Below the pieces are notes generated by a model, which was given only the letters and a program-made list of their open reading frames with translations, made no database searches and was not told the origin of the DNA. A stretch of 53,427 nt of DNA, from NCBI GenBank assembly GCA_007693485.1, contig REDM01000174.1, forward strand, positions 1-53,427, in the 5' to 3' direction. The stretch comes from Spirochaetaceae bacterium (lineage in GTDB: Bacteria; Spirochaetota; Spirochaetia; DSM-27196; PWMO01). The position numbers were made by a program, and so were the translations under genes. This document shows positions 16,720 through 25,849 of this stretch, piece by piece. How positions within the stretch are numbered: the stretch's first letter is position 1; each line of letters begins with the position of its first letter.

Positions 16720-17484
16720 CTACCGGCCGAAATCCGGCACGTCGAGATACTCTATGATCTCGTCGCAGATGTCGAACAACATTTGCAGTCCCTGACGCAC
16801 CGTCATACCCCGCAATTCCGTCTCGCGGTCGATATCCGAGTAGATCAACTCCGCGTCACCGTTCTGGCAGAGAATTGCTTCACCGTCGAGGTCATCGATG
16901 AGCTCACCGGTAAAGCGATGAACTCTCCGGAAGAACGTGTTTGATTCGATGACTACCGCATGACGCATCTCTACAACTCGCTTGAGCATCTCCTGCTCGT
17001 AGGTTCGCGAGTAGTCGCCCTCCTGCACGCGCAACGCTTCGTCGCAGTAGTTACCGGTGCGACGTGAGAGCTGCGTGAACTGGTGATAGAAGCCGTCTCG
17101 CTCAACGGAGTACTCCACGTCGAGCTTCAGTTTTCGTTCACTGAACAACCCGATGAACTCATCTTCGAAGTAGCGAAAATAGAGTAACAGCGCCTGAATC
17201 TCCCGCACCTGGGTGGCGTGTTGTTTCAGCAGCTCAGGAAACCGCTTTTGGAGTCCCACCAGGATGGGAAAGTTCTCGTGGTCCTCCATGGTGGCGCGCT
17301 GCGTCCCGGTTTCGAGGAACACGTTGTCGATCTGAATTCGTTCCTGCTCGAGTTTGGTTAACTCGTTAACGATCGTCTTTTGAGAAAACGCGTCCCGGCT
17401 CGCGCGCAGACGTCCCTGGAGGTCACTGATTTTTTTGCTTACCTTCCGGTAACTGCTTTGTAGGTCTCCGGTATAGTCTTGCAT
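16720..17484 (-). CDS. Hypothetical coiled-coil protein
   Basis: The product has 254 residues, soluble, mostly helical. Residues 1-60 have heptad-like spacing (SYRKVSKKISDLQGRLRASR). The middle is rich in aromatic and charged residues (YFRYFEDEFIGLFSERKLKL). No catalytic motif or signal peptide is seen and I do not recognise a family. A promoter with TATACT at -10 and a perfect inverted repeat in the leader precede it. It is 41 bases from the kinase gene on the same strand and may lead that operon. Confidence 0.7.
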   Translation of the reverse strand: MQDYTGDLQSSYRKVSKKISDLQGRLRASRDAFSQKTIVNELTKLEQERIQIDNVFLETGTQRATMEDHENFPILVGLQKRFPELLKQHATQVREIQALLLYFRYFEDEFIGLFSERKLKLDVEYSVERDGFYHQFTQLSRRTGNYCDEALRVQEGDYSRTYEQEMLKRVVEMRHAVVIESNTFFRRVHRFTGELIDDLDGEAILCQNGDAELIYSDIDRETELRGMTVRQGLQMLFDICDEIIEYLDVPDFGR

Positions 17485-17500
17485 CGTTTCAACCTGATTC

Positions 17501-17517
17501 TTCGGAACCGTTCCGAA
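17501..17517. promoter_or_regulatory. Inverted repeat in leader of the coiled-coil protein gene
   Basis: TTCGGAAC-C-GTTCCGAA is a perfect palindrome with 8-base arms. It lies about 17-33 bases before the ATG at 17484 and downstream of the predicted promoter, a place that suits a repressor site. Confidence 0.45.
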
Positions 17518-17534
17518 TTACCCGTTCTGTCTTC

Positions 17535-17562
17535 AGTATAGATAAATCCGTGGTTCCTGCAA
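17535..17562 (-). promoter_or_regulatory. Candidate promoter of the coiled-coil protein gene
   Basis: Minus strand: TTGCAG (17562-17557), 16-base spacer, TATACT (17540-17535). The -10 is strong (5 of 6); the -35 is weak. Confidence 0.4.
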
Positions 17563-17589
17563 CGGTTTGATCTCCCGACTGATCGACGA

Positions 17590-17934
17590 TTAGTACACCG
17601 ACTGCAGGCCCGCGTTGTACAACAGGCCGATGGCGCGGAACATCGAGAACGCCGAAACGATCACCGTGATTCCACTCTGTTCGGCGAGTCGAACGATATC
17701 TTCGGTAATGCGTTTGTTTCGCACAAACAAAATGACGTGGATATCCGACATCATCGCTGTGCGCACCGCCTGTGCGCTTGCGAGTCCGGTGATCAGAATG
17801 CCGTCGTCCTGTGTCACGGTCAGCACGTCACTCATGAGGTCCGACGCGAACGCGTACCGGAGACTGGTTTGCTGGTTGGCGTCGCCACAGAGCAGCGTCC
17901 CTTCTACGGTATTCATGATTTCCTGTATCGTCAT
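17590..17934 (-). CDS. DRTGG-domain protein
   Basis: The product has 114 residues. The pattern IQEIMNTVEGTLLCGD, then the FASDLMSDVLTV segment, then VILFVRNKRITEDIVRLAEQSGITVIVSAFSMFRAIGLLY matches stand-alone DRTGG-domain proteins, which occur in Thermotogae, clostridia and spirochaetes, often near iron-hydrogenase and two-component genes. The domain also occurs in phosphotransacetylase and CBS-domain proteins, where it is thought to bind a ligand. AGAGGGACT precedes the ATG. The gene stands alone here. Confidence 0.75.
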   Translation of the reverse strand: MTIQEIMNTVEGTLLCGDANQQTSLRYAFASDLMSDVLTVTQDDGILITGLASAQAVRTAMMSDIHVILFVRNKRITEDIVRLAEQSGITVIVSAFSMFRAIGLLYNAGLQSVY

Positions 17935-18080
17935 AGTCCCTCTTGGATGAGCAATGCTGTCGGCATTCTATACCAGCCTCCCCGCCAAGGTACACCCCCG
18001 CTCTTTCTACCCGCTCCCGGGCGACGCATACCGCCGTCGGATGATCCCGCGATTTTCTGAAATTTTCGGTCGACTATCGA

Positions 18081-18109
18081 TTGAAGAACCATAGATATGG
18101 TGGTATGGT
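18081..18109 (+). promoter_or_regulatory. Promoter of the class II RNR gene with operator-like palindrome
   Basis: TTGAAG (18081-18086), 17-base spacer, TATGGT (18104-18109). Inside the spacer is the inverted repeat ACCATA-GA-TATGGT (18088-18101). It resembles but does not match the NrdR box. Confidence 0.45.
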
Positions 18110-18144
18110 TGACGAATCGACATCATATCTGGGGGATCCGAGTA

Positions 18145-21100
18145 ATGAAAATTTCGCGCCGTTTTACCGATAGCAAGTCTGGACCATATAAGGGAATAAC
18201 CTGGGATACCCGCGTTTCTGAAATCCGAAATCCCGACGGCTCGGTGATTTTCCGAAAGGAAGGTGTTGTGGTGCCAGCGGGGTGGTCCCAGATTGCGACC
18301 GATATTCTGGCACAGAAGTATTTTCGAAAATCCGGAGTCCCCTCAAATAATGGTCACGGCGACCAGGAGTACGACGCGCGGCAGGTCTTTCATCGGCTGG
18401 CGCACACGTGGACTCTCTGGGGCGAGCGCGCGGGTTACTTTGACACCAAGGAAGACGCCCGCGCATTCTACGACGAAATGTGTTACATGCTCGCCGCCCA
18501 GATGGGTGCGCCCAACTCACCGCAGTGGTTCAACACGGGTCTGCACGCGGTATACGGCATTGAGGGCCCTCCGCAGGGCCACTACTACGTTGACCCCGAA
18601 ACCGGTGAGGTCAAACCGTCCGCGAGCGCCTATGAGCGTCCCCAGCCGCACGCCTGTTTCATCATGGACGTCACGGACGACCTGGTGAACGAAGGCGGCA
18701 TCATGGATCTGGTGACCCGCGAAGCACGCCTCTTCAAGTACGGCTCGGGTACCGGGTCCAACTTCTCGCGCATCCGCGGCGAAAACGAGTCGCTCTCAGG
18801 CGGTGGGGTCTCTTCCGGCCTGCTCTCGTTTCTGAAGATCGCCGACCGTTCCGCAGCAGCGATCAAGAGCGGAGGTACGACCCGGCGCGCGGCGAAGATG
18901 GTGACGCTCGATGCCGACCACCCCGATATCGAACGCTACATCAATTGGAAGGCCGGCGAGGAGTACAAGGTGGCAACGATGGTCGCCGGCAGTCGGATCA
19001 TCGCACGGCACGTCCGCCGCGTCCTCGAGGCGGTGCGAGAGGTTGCCGGAGAACCGACGGACCTCGACCGCCTGAGCGCCGCTTGTGATCCCGATCGCAA
19101 CGCCGCCTTGCGCGACGCGGTCCTTGCCGCCCTGGAAAACGAGGTGCCGACCGGGTTTTTGCACCAGATTCTCCAGCGTGCGCGAGAGGGTGAACTCGAC
19201 CCGATGCTTACCGAGTTCACCACCGAGTGGGACTCCGAGGCGTATATTACGGTCAGCGGACAATCTTCCAACAACTCGGTACGCATCGCCAACGAGTTCA
19301 TGCAGGCGGTTCTGGACGATGGAGAGTGGAACCTCATCGGCCGGACCGACGGTTCGGTGCGAAAGACCGTGAACGCGCGCGAATTGTGGCGCAGCATGGC
19401 GCGCACCTCATGGCAGTGCGCCGACCCGGGGCTGCAGTTTCATACCACCATCAACGAGTGGCACACCTGCCCGGTGGACGGTGACATTCGCGCTTCGAAT
19501 CCTTGCAGCGAGTACATGTTCCTCGATGACACGGCGTGCAACCTGGCGTCGCTGAACCTGCTCACCTTCTATGACACCGAGAAGGCCGTCTTCGACATCG
19601 AGACCTATCTGCACGCGATTCGCCTCTGGACGCTGGTGTTGGAGATCAGCGTGGTCATGGCGCAGTTCCCCAGTCGCGAGGTTGCGCGAAAGAGTTACGA
19701 TTTCCGCACCCTGGGCCTTGGATACGCCAACCTCGGAACCCTGCTCATGGTCATGGGGTTGCCCTACGACAGTCACGAAGGACGATCGGTTGCCGGAGCT
19801 CTGACCGCTATTCTGACCGGCGAAGCGTACGCCACCAGCGCCCTCATGGCCGCCGACACCGGCCCCTTCCCTCGATACGAGGCCAACCGGGACCACATGC
19901 TTCGGGTCATTCGTAACCATCGTCGAGCGACCTACAACGCCCCCGAGTCCGAGTACGAAGGACTCGCCATCGTTCCGGTCAGTCTGGACGAGGCGGCGTG
20001 TCCGCCGGATATGCTGGCGACGGCGCGTGCGTGCTGGGACCGGGCGCTTGAGCTTGGTGAACAGCACGGATTCCGCAACGCGCAGGCAACGGCCATTGCG
20101 CCCACCGGTACGATCGGGCTCGTCATGGACTGCGACACAACCGGTGTGGAGCCGGATTTTGCCCTGGTAAAGTTCAAGAAACTCGCTGGGGGGGGCTACT
20201 TCAAGATCATCAATCGTTCGATTCCACCGGCGCTCAAGAAACTGGGCTACCGCAAGCAGCAGGTGGAACAGATCATCGCATACTGTCTCGGCCACGCATC
20301 GCTGAAGAATGCGCCGCATATCAACGGGGAATCGCTCTCGGCGAAGGGGCTGTCCGCGAAGACCATCGAGCTGATCGAACACTCGCTCAAGAACTCGTTT
20401 AACCTTGCGGGTATCTTCAATCACTACGTGCTCGGTGCGGAGGCGTTGGAGCAGGAGTTGAAGATTCCGGCGTCAACCTACGAGCTTCCGGGTTTTGACC
20501 TGCTGCGCCATCTGGGCTTCAGCGAAGAGCAGATTACCGAGGCCGAGATTCACGTCTGTGGCGCAATGACCGTCGAGGGCTGCCCGGTGCTCAAACCGGA
20601 ACATCTGCCCATCTTCGACACCGCGAGTCCGTCGGGGCGCCTGGGTACCCGCTCCATCAACTGGAAGGGTCACGTCGAGATGATGGCCGCAGCGCAACCC
20701 TTTGTCTCCGGCGCTATCTCAAAAACCATCAACATGCCGAACTCGGCGACGATCGGTGAGGTTGAAGAAGCGCATATGCTCTCGTGGCGTCTGATGCTGA
20801 AGTCGATCGCGCTCTACCGTGACGGCTCCAAGCTGAGCCAGCCGCTCAGCAGTCTCGGAGCCGGAGCGGACAAGATCGCCGAGACGCTGCTCGCTCTGAA
20901 GACGCAGGCGGCATCACCGGACGCCGGTGCTCCGTCTCCCACCACCGACTCATCCGTGGCCGCCGCCGACGCGGTGACACCCGCCGCTGCGCGGGCCATG
21001 AACCCCAGAGCGCGCCGGAAAGCGCTGCCGGGGCGGCGGATTGGGTATACGCAGAAGGCCAAAATTGGCAACCACAGCCTCTTCATCCGCACAGGACAAT

Positions 21101-21813
21101 ACGCGGATGGCACACTCGGCGAGATATTTCTCGACATGCACAAGGAGGGCGCTGCCTTCCGTTCGCTGGTAAACAGTTTTGCAATCGCGGTCTCCCTCGG
21201 ACTGCAGTACGGGGTCCCGCTGGAAGAGTATGTCGATGCCTTTACCTTTACGCGCTTCGAGCCAAACGGCATCGTTTCCGGACACGAAAACATCAAGATG
21301 GCTACTTCGGTTCTCGATCTGGTATTCCGTGACCTGGCACTCACCTACCTCAATCGAACCGACCTCGTGCAGGTGAAACCCGAGGACCTGATCGCAACCA
21401 GCACCCAGGACGGTCCCGATGAATTTGCGCCACAGCCGACCGAGGCTCCCGTCTCAAACCGGGCAACCTCTGATCACACCGGCGTGGCCGCATCCAACGG
21501 CGAAAACCACACCGCCATGAGAGCCCGTAACGGGGGAACGCCGGCATCGGCAGAACCATCGGGGTCGGAAGCGTCTCCGGGACCAGCGCAGCGCGTCGTG
21601 TCTTCTGTTCGTGCAGAAGCACGGGCGAACGAACCGGCTTCCCGAACTGCGGCGGCAGCTGTGGCGGTTGCGGATTCCACCGTACAGAGCCGGCTCGCCC
21701 GCCTGAAAGGGTACGAGGGTGACCCCTGTCCGACCTGTGGTCACTTCACGCTCGTGCGCAACGGCACGTGCATGAAATGCGAAACCTGCGGATCGACCAC
21801 CGGCTGCTCCTGA
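18145..21813 (+). CDS. nrdJ: Adenosylcobalamin-dependent ribonucleotide reductase (class II)
   Basis: The product has 1222 residues and reduces ribonucleotides to deoxyribonucleotides by a B12-derived radical, so it needs no oxygen and no second subunit. Cys171 (HACFIMDV) is the first redox cysteine, [15 protein letters not shown] is typical of the large B12 enzymes, and NPCSEY (452-457) holds the radical Cys454 and Glu456. A second core cysteine lies at 465 (ACNLASLNL). A TSCPD domain follows at about 960-1080. The C-terminus carries a cysteine cluster (C1195, C1198, C1209, C1212, C1215, C1221) that delivers electrons from thioredoxin. Two low-complexity linkers rich in Ala, Pro and Ser (about 915-955 and 1085-1180) flank the TSCPD domain. 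The ATG at 18145 follows GGGGGAT by 9 bases. Confidence 0.95.
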   Translation: MKISRRFTDSKSGPYKGITWDTRVSEIRNPDGSVIFRKEGVVVPAGWSQIATDILAQKYFRKSGVPSNNGHGDQEYDARQVFHRLAHTWTLWGERAGYFDTKEDARAFYDEMCYMLAAQMGAPNSPQWFNTGLHAVYGIEGPPQGHYYVDPETGEVKPSASAYERPQPHACFIMDVTDDLVNEGGIMDLVTREARLFKYGSGTGSNFSRIRGENESLSGGGVSSGLLSFLKIADRSAAAIKSGGTTRRAAKMVTLDADHPDIERYINWKAGEEYKVATMVAGSRIIARHVRRVLEAVREVAGEPTDLDRLSAACDPDRNAALRDAVLAALENEVPTGFLHQILQRAREGELDPMLTEFTTEWDSEAYITVSGQSSNNSVRIANEFMQAVLDDGEWNLIGRTDGSVRKTVNARELWRSMARTSWQCADPGLQFHTTINEWHTCPVDGDIRASNPCSEYMFLDDTACNLASLNLLTFYDTEKAVFDIETYLHAIRLWTLVLEISVVMAQFPSREVARKSYDFRTLGLGYANLGTLLMVMGLPYDSHEGRSVAGALTAILTGEAYATSALMAADTGPFPRYEANRDHMLRVIRNHRRATYNAPESEYEGLAIVPVSLDEAACPPDMLATARACWDRALELGEQHGFRNAQATAIAPTGTIGLVMDCDTTGVEPDFALVKFKKLAGGGYFKIINRSIPPALKKLGYRKQQVEQIIAYCLGHASLKNAPHINGESLSAKGLSAKTIELIEHSLKNSFNLAGIFNHYVLGAEALEQELKIPASTYELPGFDLLRHLGFSEEQITEAEIHVCGAMTVEGCPVLKPEHLPIFDTASPSGRLGTRSINWKGHVEMMAAAQPFVSGAISKTINMPNSATIGEVEEAHMLSWRLMLKSIALYRDGSKLSQPLSSLGAGADKIAETLLALKTQAASPDAGAPSPTTDSSVAAADAVTPAAARAMNPRARRKALPGRRIGYTQKAKIGNHSLFIRTGQYADGTLGEIFLDMHKEGAAFRSLVNSFAIAVSLGLQYGVPLEEYVDAFTFTRFEPNGIVSGHENIKMATSVLDLVFRDLALTYLNRTDLVQVKPEDLIATSTQDGPDEFAPQPTEAPVSNRATSDHTGVAASNGENHTAMRARNGGTPASAEPSGSEASPGPAQRVVSSVRAEARANEPASRTAAAAVAVADSTVQSRLARLKGYEGDPCPTCGHFTLVRNGTCMKCETCGSTTGCS

Positions 21814-21860
21814 TCGCCAACGGGCGACTCAGTTGCGGGTGGTTCAGCCTGAACGCCGGG

Positions 21861-23066
21861 TTGGATCGCCATGGAAAGACCGGGGCGGTCGCAGCGATCG
21901 CATCCGTGTTGCTCGTCATGCTGTCCGGGTGTGCGGGGCTTCCACGGCCGGTTGCCGTGACGCAGATCAAGCCTGCGGACATCATAGTGACCGCCGAAGA
22001 GTCTGCATCGCTGCTGTTTTCAGAGATCGGTACCGAGCTCACCATCGAGATCGCGCGATGGCACAATGCCGCCGACGCCGCTGTCTCGCTCACGTTTGAT
22101 GACGGCACCCTCGACCAGTATCTGTTCGCCGCCCCAGCGCTCGAAGAGCACGGAATGCGGGCGACGTTTTTTCTGATTCCCGGGTTGATGGATGGGGGAA
22201 TCTGGAACGATTCCGGAACCGAGCGGCTGCTCTTTGGGTGGGATGCCGCACGCAGCCTCCATCGGCGCGGCCACGAGATTGGCGCGCATACCATGACCCA
22301 TGGGGATCTTTCGCGCGCTGACCGGGAGCGGGTATTTTGGGAGTTATCAGAATCACAGCAGCAGCTTCAGGCCCGAATTCCCGGGGCACGCGTGAGCACG
22401 TTTGCCTGGCCCTACTGGCGAAGCAGTCATGAGGCACGGACCGTGGCTGCAGAAATCTTCGCTGCGTCACGCGCGGGCGCGGCGTCCGCCGCCCGCTTCC
22501 GGGAACACGGTCTCCCCGAGGCTCGTCCCATCGACCGCTCGGCCGTCAACGCACTCGCCCTCCTGCCGACGCACGATCCTGCGAGCTGGACGGCAGTTGC
22601 CGATGATCTGACCTCGGTGGGTGGCTGGGGGGTGCTCTCCCTGCACGGCGTAACCGACGGCGTGCTCGCTGATCACGCCGTGGGCTGGCAACCGTTGAGT
22701 CTGCACCAGCTGCGTACAGTGCTCTCTTTTCTGAATGATGAACGGTATTGGGTTGCCCCGTTTGGGGAGGTCATGGACTACATCGTCCGCCGGGATGCAA
22801 CGACGCTCACCATACTGTCTCCACCGTCTGCAGGCGGTGAGAACGCGGGTCGTGCGTCCGCTCGATTTGTCGTCTCACGCTCACCCGAGATCCAGGTTCG
22901 TCCCGGCGGCTCCGTAACCGTTGTCATCAGCAATCATGGCACGGCGTGTGCTGCCGTGGTTCTCGCGGACGAACAGCCGCTCGCAGTGCGCTGTCGGGAA
23001 GGACAAGCACTATTCGACATCCCCGACGGTGTTGCGGTGATCGACCTGTTTCTTCCGTATCGTTAG
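21861..23066 (+). CDS. Polysaccharide deacetylase lipoprotein
   Basis: The product has 401 residues from a TTG at 21861, chosen because it yields a compact signal peptide (DRHGKTGAVAAIASVLLVM) with lipobox LSGC and lipidated Cys24; earlier in-frame ATGs would overlap nrdJ and put the signal 50 residues inside. The NodB fold is seen as AVSLTFDDGTLDQ (catalytic and metal Asp pair) and HEIGAHTMTHGDL (metal-binding His pair). A C-terminal beta-rich domain (about 300-401) may bind carbohydrate. It should remove acetyl or similar groups from a cell-surface glycan. It follows nrdJ by 47 bases but has no clear functional link with it. Confidence 0.83.
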   Translation: MDRHGKTGAVAAIASVLLVMLSGCAGLPRPVAVTQIKPADIIVTAEESASLLFSEIGTELTIEIARWHNAADAAVSLTFDDGTLDQYLFAAPALEEHGMRATFFLIPGLMDGGIWNDSGTERLLFGWDAARSLHRRGHEIGAHTMTHGDLSRADRERVFWELSESQQQLQARIPGARVSTFAWPYWRSSHEARTVAAEIFAASRAGAASAARFREHGLPEARPIDRSAVNALALLPTHDPASWTAVADDLTSVGGWGVLSLHGVTDGVLADHAVGWQPLSLHQLRTVLSFLNDERYWVAPFGEVMDYIVRRDATTLTILSPPSAGGENAGRASARFVVSRSPEIQVRPGGSVTVVISNHGTACAAVVLADEQPLAVRCREGQALFDIPDGVAVIDLFLPYR

Positions 23067-23069
23067 CGC

Positions 23070-23933
23070 TCACGCACCGCGCCTTCGCTCAATGCTTCGA
23101 AGGCGTTGCACCCGCTCCTGAATCGGCGGGTGGGTGCTGAACATGCGCGCCATCCCCTGGCGCGACAGCGGATTGATGATGAACATGTGTGACGCGGCCT
23201 CGTTGATCCGCATGGGGTGGCCCTGGGCGTGCTGCTCCATCTTGAGCAGAGCTCGCGCGAGCCCGTCGGGTGATCCGGCAATTCGTGCTCCGCTTGCGTC
23301 GGCAATGAACTCCCGCGAGCGCGAGATGGCCATCTTGATCAGGAGGGCGGCGATGGGTGCAAAAATGATCGCCACCAACTGAATCAATACCGCCGCACCG
23401 CCCGCATTATTGTTGCGGGAGCCACGAATACCGCCAAAGATCATGCGGTATTGCCCCATACGGGCAATAAACGCGAGCGCTCCGGCCATCACGGTGGCGA
23501 TTGTGCTGATCAGCGTATCGCGGTTCTTGATGTGGGCCAGCTCGTGGGCGATTACCCCCTCGAGTTCCGATTCGTCGAGGATGCGCATGATCCCCTCGGT
23601 CACCGCGACCGCAGCGTGTCGAGGGTTCCGTCCGGTGGCAAAGGCATTCGGCTGTGACGATGGCGTGAGATAGACCTTCGGCATGGGCAATCCGGCGTTC
23701 CGGCTCAGCCGTTCGATCATTGCGTGCAGCTGGGGCTGTTCCGAAGCGGAAACCTCCCGAGAACGGGTCATTCGAAGCGCAATACTGTCGCTGAACCAGA
23801 AGCTGAACAGGTTCAACACCAGCGCAAAGCCGAATGCCATGATCAGCCCCTGCTCGCCGGCGATGGCTCCGCCAAGCACAATCAACAGAACCGTCAACAG
23901 GCTCATCAACAGAAGCGTCTTGATGTGATTCAT
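23070..23933 (-). CDS. htpX: Membrane zinc metalloprotease HtpX
   Basis: The product has 287 residues. Two N-terminal transmembrane helices (IKTLLLMSLLTVLLIVLGG and GLIMAFGFALVLNLFSFWF) precede the zinc motif HELAHIKNRD (about 131-140), and the third ligand is the Glu in SREFIADASGARIAG. Two further helices lie between. It degrades misfolded membrane proteins with the active site in the cytoplasm. The usual N-terminus starts with the MNHIK methionine at 23933; an in-frame ATG at 23969 is possible, since neither has a strong ribosome-binding site. Convergent with the deacetylase gene, 3 bases apart. Confidence 0.93.
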   Translation of the reverse strand: MNHIKTLLLMSLLTVLLIVLGGAIAGEQGLIMAFGFALVLNLFSFWFSDSIALRMTRSREVSASEQPQLHAMIERLSRNAGLPMPKVYLTPSSQPNAFATGRNPRHAAVAVTEGIMRILDESELEGVIAHELAHIKNRDTLISTIATVMAGALAFIARMGQYRMIFGGIRGSRNNNAGGAAVLIQLVAIIFAPIAALLIKMAISRSREFIADASGARIAGSPDGLARALLKMEQHAQGHPMRINEAASHMFIINPLSRQGMARMFSTHPPIQERVQRLRSIERRRGA

Positions 23934-23969
23934 ACGGGGAAAAATAACGCCGCGGGGGGCATCCGGCAA

Positions 23970-23998
23970 CCCGCGGATCCAAAAACGGCATCCGCGGG
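23970..23998. terminator. Hairpin between fhs and htpX
   Basis: CCCGCGGAT (23970-23978) and ATCCGCGGG (23990-23998) form a perfect 9-base stem with an 11-base loop, starting 8 bases after the fhs stop. No T run follows on the minus strand, so it may attenuate or protect RNA ends rather than end transcription fully. Confidence 0.45.
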
Positions 23999-24006
23999 CT
24001 CAGACC

Positions 24007-25749
24007 TCAGAACAGGCCGCGGATCAGACCGCTTTCGGTATCAACGTCCACGCTCATGAATGCAGGCTTTGCCGGGAGCCCCGGCATGATGCGAACGGAA
24101 CCCGACAGCGGATAGAGAAACCCGGCGCCCACCGCGGCGCGCACCTCGGGCACGGGAAAGGTGAATCCTCGTGGTGCATTCCGCAGCGCCGGATCGTGGC
24201 TGAGGGAAAGTGGCGTCTTGGCCATGCAGATGGGAAAGGAACCCCACCCCAGCTCAGTGAAGCGATCGATTGCCTCCTCGGCGACCGCTCCGTACTCGAC
24301 CCGCGCGGCTCCGTAGATCCCCGTGGCAAGCAGCTCGATCTTATCGCGAATTGGCATTTCGGAGGGATAGAGCAATTCCGGTTTACTCGGACTTTCGCAC
24401 GCCGTCGCGACCGCCTCTGCCAGGGCCTCTGCCCCGGCTCCGCCGTCGGTAAAGTGGGTACACACCACGGCGTCCACAGCGCCTGCCTCCACCGCTGCCG
24501 CTCGCACCATCTCCAGCTCGGCGGCGGTGTCGGAAGGAAACGCGTTTACCGCAACCACTACGGGAACGCCAAATCGCCGCGAAATCGCCAGATGAGCGCG
24601 AAGGTTGGCAAGACCCTCCTCCACAAGGTCGAGCCGCTCGGTAGAATAGGCCGCATCGGGTTTCACTCCCGCCCTCAAAGCGGGGCCACCGCCGTGCGAC
24701 TTCACCGCCCGTACCGTCACCACCATCACCACCGCGTGGGGGCGCAGACCGCTGGCTCGGCACTTTATGTCAAAGAACTTCTCGAGCCCCATGTCGGACC
24801 CAAATCCGCTTTCCGTAACCAGGAAACCGCCCAGTCGTGACGCCACGAGGTCGGCCATGATGGAAGAGTTTCCGTGGGCGATGTTGGCAAACGGTCCGGC
24901 GTGGACAAATGCGGGCTGCCCTTCCAGGGTCTGGAGCAGATTGGGCGACAATGCGTCGCGCATCAGAGCGGTTGCGGCACCGGCTACCTCCAGGTCGTCG
25001 CAGCTGATGGGTTTCCCCGTCCGATCAAACGCCACTACGGTTCTCCCGATTCGCGCTCGCATGTCGCCGAGGTCGGTCGAGAGTGCAAGAATAGCCATCA
25101 ACTCACTGGCGACGGCGATGTCAAAGCCGCTCTGTCGCATGGGACCGTCACCGGTGTCACCAAGTCCTGTGACGATGGAGCGAAGCGCCCGGTCGCTGAC
25201 ATCCAGCACCCGCTTCCAGCTGACCTGATAGGGGTCGATGTTGAGTCGTCTCATACCTCTTTTTTCGAAGTATGCGTCCGACCAGCGGCCCTCGTGGTAG
25301 ATCCGGGCATCGACCGCCGCCGCGATCAGGTTGTGTGCAATCGAGACCGCATGGGTATCGCCGGTGAGATGCAAATTGAATCGTTCCATGGGGACGACCT
25401 GACTGTACCCACCACCGGCGGCACCCCCTTTTATACCGAAGGTCGGCCCCAACGAGGGTTGGCGGATTGCGCACGCTGCCCGTTTCCCGATTCTGCCAAG
25501 ACCCTGCGTCAGTCCGACTGTAGTGGTTGTCTTCCCTTCGCCAAAGGGCGTGGGCGTAATGCCCGTGACGGCAACGTAGCGAAAATCCTCTGCAACGCTG
25601 GTGAGGCGCCGAAGGATTCCCAGGTCGATCTTGGCGACATCACGACCGTAGGGAACAAGTTCCTCGTCGCGGACTCCTATTTCCGCGGCAATCTCCTGAA
25701 TCGGGCGCAGTGTTGCCCCTTGCGCGATTTCAATATCCTGCGGAATCAT
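24007..25749 (-). CDS. fhs: Formate-tetrahydrofolate ligase
   Basis: The product has 580 residues, slightly longer than the usual 556. The ATP loop is ITPTPFGEGKTTTTVGL (about 65-81), GIKGGAAGGGYSQVVPMERFNLHLTGDTHA is the highly conserved folate/ATP region, and FANIAHGNSS with the later GGGPALRAG also fit. It makes 10-formyl-THF from formate, THF and ATP, for purine synthesis, fMet-tRNA or serine metabolism. No other Wood-Ljungdahl gene is present in the window. GAGAGGAGG lies just before the ATG. A promoter of its own is seen. Confidence 0.95.
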   Translation of the reverse strand: MIPQDIEIAQGATLRPIQEIAAEIGVRDEELVPYGRDVAKIDLGILRRLTSVAEDFRYVAVTGITPTPFGEGKTTTTVGLTQGLGRIGKRAACAIRQPSLGPTFGIKGGAAGGGYSQVVPMERFNLHLTGDTHAVSIAHNLIAAAVDARIYHEGRWSDAYFEKRGMRRLNIDPYQVSWKRVLDVSDRALRSIVTGLGDTGDGPMRQSGFDIAVASELMAILALSTDLGDMRARIGRTVVAFDRTGKPISCDDLEVAGAATALMRDALSPNLLQTLEGQPAFVHAGPFANIAHGNSSIMADLVASRLGGFLVTESGFGSDMGLEKFFDIKCRASGLRPHAVVMVVTVRAVKSHGGGPALRAGVKPDAAYSTERLDLVEEGLANLRAHLAISRRFGVPVVVAVNAFPSDTAAELEMVRAAAVEAGAVDAVVCTHFTDGGAGAEALAEAVATACESPSKPELLYPSEMPIRDKIELLATGIYGAARVEYGAVAEEAIDRFTELGWGSFPICMAKTPLSLSHDPALRNAPRGFTFPVPEVRAAVGAGFLYPLSGSVRIMPGLPAKPAFMSVDVDTESGLIRGLF

Positions 25750-25781
25750 ATTGCCTCCTCTCGGTGTTACCCTCTCTTCCT

Positions 25782-25810
25782 ACGATAACCCCGAACCCGA
25801 AATCCCTCAA
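25782..25810 (-). promoter_or_regulatory. Promoter of fhs
   Basis: Minus strand: TTGAGG (25810-25805), 17-base spacer, TATCGT (25787-25782). Both boxes match 4 of 6. Confidence 0.45.
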
Positions 25811-25849
25811 CCTAAATCACGTGGTGCGAAAATTGTGCTTTTCCATCGA

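Noticed and set aside
17935-18144. Possible cobalamin riboswitch upstream of nrdJ
   Set aside because: I looked for the B12-box core (GCCACTG) and the long paired arms and found none in the 210-base gap; a sigma-70-type promoter with a short leader of about 30 bases leaves no room for one.
21768-21860. Earlier ATG starts for the polysaccharide deacetylase inside nrdJ
   Set aside because: They would place the signal peptide some 50 residues into the chain and overlap the nrdJ cysteine tail; TTG at 21861 gives a normal lipoprotein signal.
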